Below are positions 1 to 6,740 of a stretch of 35,545 nt of DNA, piece after piece (the first letter of the stretch is position 1; every line of letters starts with the position of its first letter). The position numbers and the translations under genes were made by a program. Source of the stretch: a virus; the IMG/VR virus record IMGVR_UViG_3300031553_000018, positions 1-35,545 of that record. One strand, written 5' to 3'. Under the pieces are notes generated by a model. It worked only from the letters and a program-made list of their open reading frames with translations. It ran no database searches and had not been told where the DNA came from.

Positions 1-95
1 GACTGACCGTCATCTTTTTTCACCGTTGACTCCTTTGACGTAAATAATTGTAACATAAGTCTGCTGAAAAGTCAAGACGAAGCTCACCAATTACA
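1..95. other. Non-coding leader at the window edge
   Basis: No gene is seen. A T-run at 15-20 could be the tail of a terminator whose stem lies before the window, but the stem cannot be checked. TTGACT at 26-31 has only a poor -10 partner (TGTAAC, 49-54), so it is at best a weak second promoter. Confidence 0.3.
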
Positions 96-112
96 GACTT
101 GAAAATCAAGTC
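96..112. promoter_or_regulatory. Palindromic operator over the early -35 box
   Basis: GACTTGA-AAA-TCAAGTC: two perfect 7-bp inverted arms with a 3-bp centre, covering the -35 hexamer of the early promoter. This geometry suits a dimeric helix-turn-helix repressor that blocks RNA polymerase. No repressor gene was recognised in the window, so the partner is unknown. A weak stem-loop in RNA is the alternative, but the element would lie upstream of the transcription start. Confidence 0.6.
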
Positions 113-127
113 AGCTTGTGGTATAAT
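99..127 (+). promoter_or_regulatory. Sigma70-type early promoter
   Basis: TTGAAA (99-104), a 17-bp spacer and TATAAT (122-127), preceded by an extended -10 TG at 119-120. This is near consensus and faces the first gene at 156. It probably drives the rightward early operon (recombination, then replication). The -35 box lies inside a perfect palindrome (96-112), so repression is likely. Confidence 0.85.
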
Positions 128-155
128 GTTTCTAAAGGATTAGAAGGAGGAGAAA

Positions 156-428
156 ATGAACAAGATTGAAGAAGCCGCTATCGTTCTTGCAAAAGCGATG
201 AAAGACTTATGCCAGGTTGTCCCGACAATCTCTATTGGGGGGTATGACGAAGCCTCGACGATTGACGTACTCTTAAACAAAGAGAACTTTGAGAAGATAT
301 TCGCCGATTCACCAACAATCACAGAGAGCAGGGATTCTAAGGAATATCCCTTTGAGAAAAGTGTTATGGTCGGCGAAGTTAGGTTTTTCTGTCTATTAAC
401 AGAAGAAGAAAGAAAGGAGGAAAAGTGA
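156..428 (+). CDS. Hypothetical early phage protein
   Basis: A 90-residue acidic soluble protein of no family I recognise. It is the first gene behind the early promoter, with a strong AAGGAGGAG ribosome binding site about 5 bases before the ATG. Its stop overlaps the GTG start of the annealing protein (GTGA), so the two are probably translationally coupled. The lysine/glutamate-rich C-terminus is unremarkable. Position next to the annealing protein and exonuclease suggests, but does not show, a role in early DNA metabolism. Confidence 0.75.
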   Translation: MNKIEEAAIVLAKAMKDLCQVVPTISIGGYDEASTIDVLLNKENFEKIFADSPTITESRDSKEYPFEKSVMVGEVRFFCLLTEEERKEEK

Positions 429-1108
429 GTGAGATCGACGTAGCAAAGAACATGAGTATCTGGAATGAGGTCGCACAGCCGCCCAAGGAAGTGCTGAAAC
501 AGATTCCCGCTGGTCGGCTGAAGGGAAAAACGAGTATTGATCCCCAGTGGCGACTGCAAGCGCTCACAGAACGATTTGGCCCTTGTGGGATCGGCTGGAA
601 ATTGGAGACAGTTAGGCAGTGGACCGATCCTGGGCCAGAAGGACAGGTATTTGCATCTGCTCATATCCTCTTGTACATACGGGAAGATAAGGAGTGGAGC
701 GATCCCATCCCTGGTACTGGCGGCTCAATGCTGGTGGTGAAGCAATTCGACAAGTACAAGAATGCCGAGGTCCTTTACCTGAACGATGATGCGTTTAAGA
801 TGTCAGAGACTGACGCATTATCAGTAGCATGTAAGAGGCTCGGATTTGGCGCTGCTATTTACATGGGACAGTGGGACGGGGAGAAGTACACAACCGGACC
901 TATAACCGTTGACGAACACAAGCTGGCTGACTGGCTCCTTGCGGTAGAAGAAGCTGCAGAGGAACCGCTGGAGGATTACAAGAAGTGGTGGCCGACCAAG
1001 AAGGAAACAATCATAGGTGATCTTGGTGAGGGAGGAGCGGCAAGGATACACGCTAAATACACCGGCTTCCTGAAGAAGAAGTACGCTGAAGAGAAGGCAG
1101 CTAAATGA
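425..1108 (+). CDS. Single-strand annealing protein (Sak3/DUF1071-like)
   Basis: A 227-residue protein resembling DUF1071/Sak3 phage annealing proteins, which pair complementary single strands in phage recombination. Visible family signatures are GPCGIGWKLE (52-61), a PIPGTGG segment (94-100) and the alpha-helical TDALSVACKRLGFGA stretch (129-143), followed by a lysine-rich tail. The GTG start overlaps the upstream stop and has AAGGAGG just upstream. The next gene is a YqaJ-like exonuclease, the usual partner that makes the single strands. Function in this phage is inferred from family and context. Confidence 0.8.
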   Translation: MSEIDVAKNMSIWNEVAQPPKEVLKQIPAGRLKGKTSIDPQWRLQALTERFGPCGIGWKLETVRQWTDPGPEGQVFASAHILLYIREDKEWSDPIPGTGGSMLVVKQFDKYKNAEVLYLNDDAFKMSETDALSVACKRLGFGAAIYMGQWDGEKYTTGPITVDEHKLADWLLAVEEAAEEPLEDYKKWWPTKKETIIGDLGEGGAARIHAKYTGFLKKKYAEEKAAK

Positions 1109-1710
1109 AGATCATTGAGTGTGTCCAGCGCTCCCCAGAATGGTATGAAGTCCGTCGGGGTATCCCTACGGCCTCGTCCGCTGATAAGATCGTAACATCG
1201 AAAGGCGAACCCTCCAAGCAAGCTCTTGGCTATTTGTACAGTCTTGCGGCGGAGCGGATCGCAGGGATTCGTGAAAACTCGTACACCTCGGCGGCGATGG
1301 AAGAAGGGATAAGGCGGGAAGAGGAAAGCCGCCAAGTCTACGAAATGCTAAGAGAGGTTGAGGTCAAGGAGGTGGGCTTCTGCCTCTCTGATTGTGGCCG
1401 GTATGGATGTTCTCCTGATGGGCTAGTAGGCAAGGACGGATTAGTGGAACTCAAGAATCCATCAGGGAAGATAGCGGTCGAGCACTTAGTTGGCGATAAG
1501 CTACCAACGGCGTATATCCAGCAGATTCAGTGGCCATTACTTGTCACTGGCCGGAAGTTCTGCGACTTTGTATCTTACTTTCCTGGCTTGCCCACCCTGA
1601 TTGTTAGGGTGGAGCGCGATGGAGTATTCCTTGCAAGACTGGAAGAGCAGTTGATCATATTCTGCGATATGCTCGATGAGATTTGTGAAACGATTAGGAG
1701 GAGGAAATGA
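1105..1710 (+). CDS. YqaJ/lambda-exonuclease-like recombination nuclease
   Basis: A 201-residue PD-(D/E)XK exonuclease, probably degrading one strand of double-stranded DNA ends to feed the annealing protein encoded just upstream. Motifs in order: the N-terminal RS-PEW...R.GIPTAS segment, MEEG (65-68), the core GCSPDGLV...GLVELKNPS with Asp105, Glu115 and Lys117 as likely metal-binding/catalytic residues, and YIQQIQWPLLVTG (137-149). Length is normal for the family. The ATG overlaps the upstream stop (ATGA). The pair corresponds to a Red/RecET-type system. Confidence 0.9.
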   Translation: MKIIECVQRSPEWYEVRRGIPTASSADKIVTSKGEPSKQALGYLYSLAAERIAGIRENSYTSAAMEEGIRREEESRQVYEMLREVEVKEVGFCLSDCGRYGCSPDGLVGKDGLVELKNPSGKIAVEHLVGDKLPTAYIQQIQWPLLVTGRKFCDFVSYFPGLPTLIVRVERDGVFLARLEEQLIIFCDMLDEICETIRRRK

Positions 1711-1922
1711 GCATACTCATTAGAAACATGTATTGTGCTATACGAAAGCCAATTGGCGGACAAGAGTATTTTGATCAAGGAACCTTTGGCCCTACGGCTG
1801 AAGATGCGAAGCATCACGTTGATATGCAAGAAGAGTCTATACCGAACTGGGCAAGTGAACATCCACTAATGAGGATTGTACTTGTAAGCGTAATGGAAGA
1901 ATTGGAGGAGGACAAATGCTAG
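1707..1922 (+). CDS. Hypothetical small protein
   Basis: A 71-residue protein with an AGGAGGAGG ribosome binding site; its ATG overlaps the stop of the exonuclease. The sequence (IRNMYCAIRKPIGG, then an acidic C-terminus) has a DUF-like beta-alpha look, but no family is recognised. It overlaps the next gene by 7 bases, indicating coupling. It may belong to the recombination operon; there is no direct evidence of function. Confidence 0.65.
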   Translation: MSILIRNMYCAIRKPIGGQEYFDQGTFGPTAEDAKHHVDMQEESIPNWASEHPLMRIVLVSVMEELEEDKC

Positions 1923-2368
1923 TCACCGTCCTAGAGCTCGTAGCAAGAATTAATAGCCTACCTGCCGACTATGCCGAGCATGTACATTGCGGCAAGCCTG
2001 GTAATGCAGAGGTTGAATCATTTAGCAACCCGACGCAAGAGAAGCCGTACACCGTACATATCGAGAAGGCAGAGACGGAAGGAATGCGCAAAGTTGTGTG
2101 TACCTGTGAGGCGCGGACGCTGTGTGATCATATAACAGCCTTCTACGCGGTAGCCAAGGGCATCAAACCAGAGGGTTCTGAGGAGCCGCCTAAGACAGAT
2201 AAGCCCAAGGACAAGAAAGGCAAGGAAACACCTCCTGAGGAGATCAAAGGCGAAGGAATGACGCCTGAGGAACTTGAACAGACAATCAAGGAATTCGCAG
2301 CGAGCCTCGAGAAAATAGCAGAGGCAGCAGAGGAATTCGCAGCAGCATTAGCAGGGCTTCAGAAATGA
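1916..2368 (+). CDS. SWIM-type zinc-finger protein with coiled C-terminus
   Basis: A 150-residue protein with CxCx5CxH (Cys62, Cys64, Cys70, His72), matching the SWIM zinc-binding pattern, followed directly by a helix. A Lys/Pro/Glu-rich disordered linker (about 84-115) leads to a glutamate/alanine-rich helix (116-148) that probably forms a coiled coil. SWIM domains bind DNA or protein in transposases, helicases and recombination factors. Placed right after an annealing protein and exonuclease, a recombination accessory role is plausible. The AGGAGGACAA site precedes the ATG, which overlaps the upstream stop. Confidence 0.7.
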   Translation: MLVTVLELVARINSLPADYAEHVHCGKPGNAEVESFSNPTQEKPYTVHIEKAETEGMRKVVCTCEARTLCDHITAFYAVAKGIKPEGSEEPPKTDKPKDKKGKETPPEEIKGEGMTPEELEQTIKEFAASLEKIAEAAEEFAAALAGLQK

Positions 2369-2646
2369 ATAGCTGGCCTGGCCCAAAGAATGGTACGGCT
2401 TCCTGGGGTCTAAACAAGCCCTGGGACACGGCGAAAGAAAACAACAGGGTTCATTTACTCAAGCGGAAACGGTTGAGTCCCTGTGACCTCCTTGGACGTT
2501 GTGCGACTTTGTCGGGCTGCATGGGTTCGAGCACCCGTGGCCAGGTCAACTTTCTACTTGATTGTCTAGAGAAAGCGAAGAACATCGTATACGCACCGTT
2601 GATCGTAATCCCGTGCGAAATCAAAGAGAGGAGGGAGCATGACTAG
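2365..2646 (+). CDS. Hypothetical basic protein
   Basis: A 93-residue basic protein whose ATG overlaps the previous stop (ATGA). It contains Trp/Asn-rich N-terminal residues, a basic patch (LLKRKRL) and three Cys (CDLLGRC...C) that are not a standard zinc motif. It is open to the gene at 2639, which it overlaps by 8 bases. No family is recognised; the basic patch would allow nucleic-acid binding. Confidence 0.55.
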   Translation: MNSWPGPKNGTASWGLNKPWDTAKENNRVHLLKRKRLSPCDLLGRCATLSGCMGSSTRGQVNFLLDCLEKAKNIVYAPLIVIPCEIKERREHD

Positions 2647-2893
2647 GCATTACTGTGCCTCGCGGTCGGAACCTGGCTATCATAAAGACAAACAAGACCT
2701 TGACAGCATTAAGCAAATCCAAGCCGCCTTCCGTGAAGATATCATAAGCTACAATAACCAGGTAGGATATCGGATGAAGCATTGCATCCGTTGCGGGGTA
2801 GGTATAAAGCTAATGACGTACAAGATGTATGACAAACGGTATACGGATACCAGTTGTATATGTGGACGGTGTAACAAGGCAACGGGAGGATAA
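2639..2893 (+). CDS. Zinc-ribbon small protein
   Basis: An 84-residue protein with a GAGGAGGG ribosome binding site. The C-terminal half has CIRCG and CICGRC knuckles about 25 residues apart, a treble-clef/zinc-ribbon-like arrangement. The N-terminus is polar and helical. Specific function unknown; it is one of several small Cys-knuckle proteins in this early region. Confidence 0.65.
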   Translation: MTRHYCASRSEPGYHKDKQDLDSIKQIQAAFREDIISYNNQVGYRMKHCIRCGVGIKLMTYKMYDKRYTDTSCICGRCNKATGG

Positions 2894-2894
2894 C

Positions 2895-2987
2895 GTGAAG
2901 AGTAAATTAGCTTACTTCGGTTTCGTTCTAATCGGAAGCCTGTTGTGCATGGGCGTTCCGATAGTGATAGTTCGCCGTTGGATATAA
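2895..2987 (+). CDS. 30-residue single-pass membrane peptide
   Basis: GTG start 4 bases after GGGAGGA, with a 31-codon frame ending in TAA. The product has a short basic N-terminus (MKSK), one hydrophobic helix (about residues 5-25) and a basic RRW tail, so it would cross the membrane once with flanking positive charges. It sits between a zinc-ribbon gene and the gene at 3006. Tiny early phage membrane proteins often modify the host, but the role here is unknown. Confidence 0.55.
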   Translation: MKSKLAYFGFVLIGSLLCMGVPIVIVRRWI

Positions 2988-3005
2988 GCAACAAGAACGA
3001 CGGAG

Positions 3006-3293
3006 GTGGTTAGAATAGATAAATGGGGAGACAAGGGCAAGTACGAAGGGATCGACACTGACTCCCGTGCGGATTGGTCTCATGCGTTGTATCCGTTCCT
3101 GGCGCGTCCGATGAAGGTTGTGATTGTCCCACGTGTCAACAGGATGTGGAGAAGCAATCCCGATGGCTTAGCGGAGATCGTGAGTGGGACGTTCATTGGT
3201 TTCAAGCTTGACGGCTCAGCGGTGTTCCAGAATTCAGTAATTAGAGGGTCCATTGAGGAGGTAGAAGATGCACGTGGGATCCATCGAAAGTGA
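3006..3293 (+). CDS. Hypothetical protein, unusual start
   Basis: A 95-residue frame with a Trp-rich N-terminus and a beta-rich body (MKVVIVPRVNRMW, GTFIGFKLDG). The only canonical start before the coding-like part is GTG at 3006, which overlaps the CGGAGG motif (3001-3006) that should be its ribosome binding site. Spacing would favour initiation near ATA at 3015, a rare start codon. It overlaps the winged-helix gene by 26 bases. No family recognised. Confidence 0.55.
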   Translation: MVRIDKWGDKGKYEGIDTDSRADWSHALYPFLARPMKVVIVPRVNRMWRSNPDGLAEIVSGTFIGFKLDGSAVFQNSVIRGSIEEVEDARGIHRK

Positions 3294-3585
3294 GCTTACA
3301 GCGGCGGGGCGTGTATACGCTTATCTCGCGCACCGTAGAGGTTCCTGGGTGGATTCATGGCGGTTGACGCTTGACACGCAAACAACGGCGATCTCGACGC
3401 GCATCTCAGAGATCCGTCACCAGCTGCCGCCAACCGAGGACGTTGAAGTCAACCAGATCGGGCGCAAGTTCTACTATCGCTTGGTCAAAGTGGTTCAGCC
3501 GGTAGGCGAACAACTAGCATTCAAGCTTCTCGCTAGGCAACTAAGGCCGTCGATAACAATTCCCGAGGATGTCGGATGGGTGTGA
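3268..3585 (+). CDS. Winged-helix DNA-binding protein
   Basis: A 105-residue protein with a GAGGAGGTAG ribosome binding site. Residues 10-70 look like a winged helix-turn-helix: a first helix (GRVYAYLAHRRGSWVDSWRL), a turn, a recognition-like helix (TTAISTRISEIRHQL), then a beta-hairpin wing (VEVNQIGRKFYYRLVK). This layout is common in phage-encoded regulators and in DNA-binding modules of replication proteins. A transcriptional role, for example in the early-to-late switch, is plausible but not shown. Confidence 0.65.
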   Translation: MHVGSIESELTAAGRVYAYLAHRRGSWVDSWRLTLDTQTTAISTRISEIRHQLPPTEDVEVNQIGRKFYYRLVKVVQPVGEQLAFKLLARQLRPSITIPEDVGWV

Positions 3586-3610
3586 AGACTTTACCGTAAG
3601 GAGGTAGAAA

Positions 3611-3829
3611 ATGTACGAAGGGTCTAGTGATCTAGGTGGCCTAGTCTCAGGATATGAGAACGTCAATAAAGATATTATTCGCGACGAAGAAGAGAAAGTA
3701 AAGGCAAGTAAATATGGAGTTGAGCGTTGTTCGTGTGGGCAACTGATCCCTAAAGGGCAAGGGGTGTGCAAGGTATGTTTTCGTGATTGGTTGCTTGGTT
3801 CCAAGGGAATGGACATCACCATCATATGA
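3611..3829 (+). CDS. Small zinc-knuckle protein
   Basis: A 72-residue protein with an AAGGAGGTAG ribosome binding site. The C-terminal half holds CSCG and CKVC pairs (about 14 residues apart) typical of a small zinc ribbon; the N-terminal half is acidic and helical. The stop overlaps an ATG at 3826. Function unknown. Confidence 0.65.
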   Translation: MYEGSSDLGGLVSGYENVNKDIIRDEEEKVKASKYGVERCSCGQLIPKGQGVCKVCFRDWLLGSKGMDITII

Positions 3830-4059
3830 TTAAGATAGGGCAACTGCGATACGGTAGATTCGGGAAGCGCGACGGGGACTTAATGTCATGCAGAGTAAGA
3901 CTACCGCTTGCATGGGAGAGCAGTAGAATAATGACTGCCAAAGACACCGCTGCTGAGTTCGATTCCAGCCAGTTGCTCTTGACAAACACCGACAGATGTA
4001 GTACGATTCTAGTTGCGGGTGGGACCGAGGCTCATCCGATAAGGAGGCCGTCCGTGTGA
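3826..4059 (+). CDS. Doubtful small ORF before the HNH gene
   Basis: A 77-codon frame whose ATG overlaps the preceding stop (ATGA). The product is basic at the N-terminus and shows no motif. There is no good ribosome binding site, and its last 48 bases run into a strongly base-paired element (4012-4076), so it may be non-coding. It is listed because the stretch 3830-4099 otherwise holds no gene. Confidence 0.3.
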   Translation: MIKIGQLRYGRFGKRDGDLMSCRVRLPLAWESSRIMTAKDTAAEFDSSQLLLTNTDRCSTILVAGGTEAHPIRRPSV

Positions 4060-4076
4060 CGGTACTCACCCGCAAC
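4012..4076 (+). ncRNA. Structured element with a 10-bp closing stem
   Basis: GTTGCGGGTG (4012-4021) pairs perfectly with CACCCGCAAC (4067-4076). Inside, CCGTC (4048-4052) pairs with GACGG (4058-4062) around a 5-base loop, and GGC...GCC (about 4029-4049) can form another imperfect hairpin. An AAGGAGG motif lies inside and is followed by GTG-TGA. The result is a compact branched RNA of 65 bases, 24 bases before the HNH gene start. No T-run follows, so it is not a normal terminator. It could be a cis-regulatory RNA, a processing site, or part of the mobile HNH unit. Confidence 0.45.
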
Positions 4077-4099
4077 CTTACACACGGAGGTGTTTTGGA

Positions 4100-4612
4100 A
4101 TGACTAGAAAAAGAGTTCCCCTCGAAGACCGATTCTGGTCTATGGTTAATAAACGCAAACCAAATGAATGTTGGCCTTGGACTGGATTCCTAGATCGTGA
4201 TGGATACGGTAGGATTCGTAAGGGTGGACGCCAACCTAAACTAGGAGCCCACCGTATAGCGTGGCAACTAGCCCATGGAGCTATTCCAGATGGGCTTTGT
4301 GTACTTCATCATTGCGATAACCCTTTTTGCATGAATCCTAAACACCTGTTTCTTGGTACACATGCCGATAATGCTCAAGACAGGGACAATAAAGGTAGAC
4401 AAGCAAAGGGAGACTCAATAAAATTGTTTGGAGAAAAGAATGGTCAAGCTAAACTCACAAGAGAAGATATATGGGCTATACGCAAGGATAAACGTAGTCA
4501 GTATGTCTTGGGACCGCTTTATGGCGTAGACCCCACACAGATAAGCCGAATCAGACGTGGTGTGCATTGGGGATGGTTACATAGCGAGGCATTAGGTGAT
4601 AGTAATGCCTAA
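4100..4612 (+). CDS. HNH homing endonuclease (HNH_3 type)
   Basis: A 170-residue free-standing HNH endonuclease that should make a double-strand break in a related phage and so spread itself. The N-terminal ECWPWTGFLDRDGYGR segment (23-39) and the HNH core HHCDNPFCMNPKHLFLG (70-86: His70/His71, Asn79, His82) are typical. The C-terminus (about 118-165: LTREDIWAIR, GVDPTQISRIRRG) is a helix-turn-helix DNA-recognition module. The gene reads more AT-rich than the genes before it and lies directly before the replication initiator, a common homing-gene location. The ACGGAGG site is about 9 bases from the ATG. Confidence 0.85.
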   Translation: MTRKRVPLEDRFWSMVNKRKPNECWPWTGFLDRDGYGRIRKGGRQPKLGAHRIAWQLAHGAIPDGLCVLHHCDNPFCMNPKHLFLGTHADNAQDRDNKGRQAKGDSIKLFGEKNGQAKLTREDIWAIRKDKRSQYVLGPLYGVDPTQISRIRRGVHWGWLHSEALGDSNA

Positions 4613-5501
4613 GCGGTTCACAGATTCCGAGAAATGGAAAGATCCTTGGTTCCACAAGCTCCCACCCACTAGCAAGCTCTTCTTCCTCTATCTTTGTGAC
4701 CAATGTGACATAGCTGGCTTCTGGGAAATTGACATGGAGAGGGCAATTTTTGACACTGGACTCTCTACTAAGACTTTAGCAAGTGCTATGGAAGACTTAG
4801 AGAGCCGTTATGAAAGCAATGGAACCCATCTATGGATTAAGCGGTTTATTGAGTTTCAGGGTAACTATCCGTTCAATGAGAAGGTGGGAGTACATAAGGG
4901 AATCATACGTCTTTTGAAAGAGAGAGAAGAGTTCTCTAATAACATCACGCGTTTACTGAATGGTGAAGGGTTACCTAACTCTTATGAAGGACTTAACAAA
5001 GGGTTATTTAACCCTACAAGTAATAGTATAAGTAATAGTAAAGGTAATAGTAAAGGTCAAGGTCAAAAGATAACCCCACTAGTAGAGACAGAAGATCTCC
5101 TTGCCGCCAACCAAGTCATCGACTACCTAAATGAAAAAGCAAACACCCGCTTCCAACACAGCGTGCAATCGCAGAAGCATATCCGTGCGCGTCTGCAGGC
5201 TGGTGCAACAGTCGAAGACTGTTGTCTCATAATTGACCACAAGCTCAAGTGGCTACACGATGAGGACATGGCGGAATACCTACGTCCAATAACGCTCTTC
5301 AGCTCAAGCAAATTCGAAGGATATCTTACAGCAGCGATACGATGGGATCAGAACGGTAGACGACGAACAAAGGAAGAGAAACTAGCGCGCAATAAGGCGA
5401 TAGCTAAAATGGGGTCGGCGCTATATGACACGCAACACAATGAGGCGCCGCCTGAAATGATAGAAGAAGCACTTGGAGATGGTGGCAATGGCAACGGCTA
5501 A
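4605..5501 (+). CDS. Replication initiator (Phg_2220_C type)
   Basis: A 298-residue replisome organiser. The N-terminal part (WFHKLPPTSKLFFLYLCDQC) is winged-helix-like, as in phage initiators. A low-complexity Ser/Asn/Gly/Lys linker at about 138-155 is encoded by 12-bp repeats. The C-terminal segment (about 165-245: VIDYLNEKANTRFQHS, YLRPITLFSSSKFEGYL) matches the conserved phage C-terminal domain TIGR02220/PF09524. It should bind the origin, perhaps within its own gene, and recruit helicase. ATG at 4605 is preferred (AGGTG 6 bases upstream); GTG at 4596 is an alternative. It overlaps the HNH gene by 8 bases. Confidence 0.8.
   Translation: MPKRFTDSEKWKDPWFHKLPPTSKLFFLYLCDQCDIAGFWEIDMERAIFDTGLSTKTLASAMEDLESRYESNGTHLWIKRFIEFQGNYPFNEKVGVHKGIIRLLKEREEFSNNITRLLNGEGLPNSYEGLNKGLFNPTSNSISNSKGNSKGQGQKITPLVETEDLLAANQVIDYLNEKANTRFQHSVQSQKHIRARLQAGATVEDCCLIIDHKLKWLHDEDMAEYLRPITLFSSSKFEGYLTAAIRWDQNGRRRTKEEKLARNKAIAKMGSALYDTQHNEAPPEMIEEALGDGGNGNG
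5001..5070 (+). repeat. Iteron-like repeats, candidate replication origin
   Basis: GTAATAGTA occurs three times at exact 12-base spacing (5020-5028, 5032-5040, 5044-5052), followed by a doubled AAGGTC. Just upstream, GGGTTA-TT-TAACCC (5001-5014) is an inverted repeat. The cluster lies in the initiator gene linker, in AT-rich sequence. Phage lambda carries its origin iterons in the equivalent linker of gene O. Origin function is an inference from this parallel. Confidence 0.5.
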
Positions 5502-5895
5502 GGGAATTGCAAAGATGAGCAAGATATTCGATCAAGCATACGAGAAGCCGATAGATGAAGAAGCCTATTCTTTGTGGTTAGAACTGTTTGAAGATGTTGA
5601 CGATGAAGATTTACGTAAGGCGGCGATATGGTTGGCCAAGACTCGCGCACAGTATATGAGAGGGCTAGTAACGCCAGATGAAATCACTAGGGAGCTGCAA
5701 GACATGGGAATATACCCTCAACGACGCCAAGAAGACCCTGCGTTTGCAAAGGCAATGGCGCAACAGTTTCCCGTAGCGGAGGGGGAGGGAATCACGTTGG
5801 CTGAGTTCTGTAAAATGTACCCCGAAGTAGGACAAGCATTGAAGTCATATATGAGAGGAGGGAAGCGTGAAACTGTGGGGTCTACCAGTAATTGA
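5488..5895 (+). CDS. Possible helicase loader/inhibitor (G39P-like)
   Basis: A 135-residue acidic helical protein. The region DEEAYSLWLELFEDV...DLRKAAIWLAKTRAQY...VTPDEITREL follows the pattern of G39P/helicase-loader N-domains (W..LF.D.....L..A.......P...EI). Its place directly after the initiator fits a loader that delivers host or phage DnaB-type helicase to the origin. No phage helicase is in this window. ATG at 5488 has GGAG 9 bases upstream; TTG 5473 and ATG 5479 are in-frame alternatives. It overlaps the initiator end by 14 bases. Confidence 0.5.
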   Translation: MATAKGIAKMSKIFDQAYEKPIDEEAYSLWLELFEDVDDEDLRKAAIWLAKTRAQYMRGLVTPDEITRELQDMGIYPQRRQEDPAFAKAMAQQFPVAEGEGITLAEFCKMYPEVGQALKSYMRGGKRETVGSTSN

Positions 5896-6328
5896 GGATA
5901 ATCTGCGGTATTTATCAGCTACACGATTGCCTACGGGCGCGGACATAACTCTTGCCGACCTTGGCTACTATGTTCTCAAAGCATACCGTATCGGAGAGCT
6001 AGACGATAAGGCGGTTTACCAATTTGAGGGCATAGATCATAGTCATGGTCAGCTGGCAATTGCAAGAGAATACGTAGGTAATCAGATAGTACTCTATCCG
6101 CTTAGTGAAGATGAGCGCAAGCGATGGGAAGGACAAAGGGAGGGAGCGATGATAACCAGGCAAGTGCATAGAGTTCCACGGAAGAAGGTAAACAAACTAT
6201 GTGAGGCTTTGCACGACTTGCTTGGCCAATGGGATGGCCGAGATCCTGAGACGGACGGGCCGATTGACTTGGAGACGAACGGCGCTTGCGTGCGGAAGGC
6301 GCAGGCCGTGCTTGCGGAGGTGGAGTGA
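5867..6328 (+). CDS. Hypothetical protein, possibly two modules
   Basis: A 153-residue protein with a GTG start and GAGGAGGG site, overlapping the previous gene by 29 bases. The N-terminal half is mixed alpha/beta. The C-terminal half (MITRQVHRVPRKKVNKLCEAL onward) is preceded by its own GGGAGGGAGCG and an in-frame ATG at 6149, so a shorter 59-residue product may also be made. No family recognised. Confidence 0.6.
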   Translation: MKLWGLPVIEDNLRYLSATRLPTGADITLADLGYYVLKAYRIGELDDKAVYQFEGIDHSHGQLAIAREYVGNQIVLYPLSEDERKRWEGQREGAMITRQVHRVPRKKVNKLCEALHDLLGQWDGRDPETDGPIDLETNGACVRKAQAVLAEVE

Positions 6329-6627
6329 TGTACTATATTTTACGAGGACATGAACCTATCTTGTGTGAGTCAATCGAAGAGTGGGGAAAGTGGTTTGAGA
6401 ATAGTGACAAACGCCGTGTTGCAGAAGAGAAACATGGTGATATACGAGTGAGCACGGTGTTTCTTGGCCTAAATCATCGATATGGCAATGGTCCACCGCT
6501 TCTCTTTGAGACATTGATTTTTGGCGGAGCACATAATGAAGAGATGTGGCGTTATACGACATGGGATGAAGCCGTTGCGGGACACCAACATGCGTGTGGA
6601 ATAGCATTTGCGGAAGTGGAGCGATGA
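6328..6627 (+). CDS. Conserved phage protein of unknown function
   Basis: A 99-residue protein starting at the TGATG junction with GCGGAGGTGG upstream. The pattern is one I know from many unrelated phages: YYIL.GHEPI.C.SIEEWGKWFEN, VSTVFLGLNHRYGNGPPLLFETLIFGG, then a terminal TTWDEAVAGHQ. Those homologues have no assigned function, and members occur across mycobacteriophages and other siphoviruses. It is probably a small early host- or DNA-related protein. Its stop overlaps the ATG of the next small gene. Confidence 0.75.
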   Translation: MYYILRGHEPILCESIEEWGKWFENSDKRRVAEEKHGDIRVSTVFLGLNHRYGNGPPLLFETLIFGGAHNEEMWRYTTWDEAVAGHQHACGIAFAEVER

Positions 6628-6740
6628 GATACTGGCTTCGTGTCATTGACCAATGGATCGGCCATCACATGAGCGTGAAGCGATGGATCGTTATTTGGAA
6701 GCAATACTTTTTATTTACGAACGAAAAGGAGATGACATGA
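6624..6740 (+). CDS. 38-residue protein, truncated paralogue of the 6997 gene
   Basis: ATG at 6624 overlaps the upstream stop (ATGA) and the frame runs 38 codons to TGA. Residues 6-25 (RVIDQWIGHHMSVKRWIVIW) are nearly the same as the start of the membrane protein at 6997 (RKIDLWIGRHMDVKRWIVLW), but the membrane segments are missing. It therefore looks like a partial duplication that kept the amphipathic N-terminal module. It overlaps the next gene by 4 bases. Confidence 0.5.
   Translation: MRYWLRVIDQWIGHHMSVKRWIVIWKQYFLFTNEKEMT

Noticed and set aside
140-664. Minus-strand open frame of 174 codons over the first genes
   Set aside because: Antisense to two coupled + strand genes with good ribosome binding sites; it would also cover the early leader.
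3955-3972. T-arm-like GTTCGATTCC near 3961
   Set aside because: The flanking bases do not pair as a 5-bp T-stem, and no acceptor or anticodon stem can be drawn.
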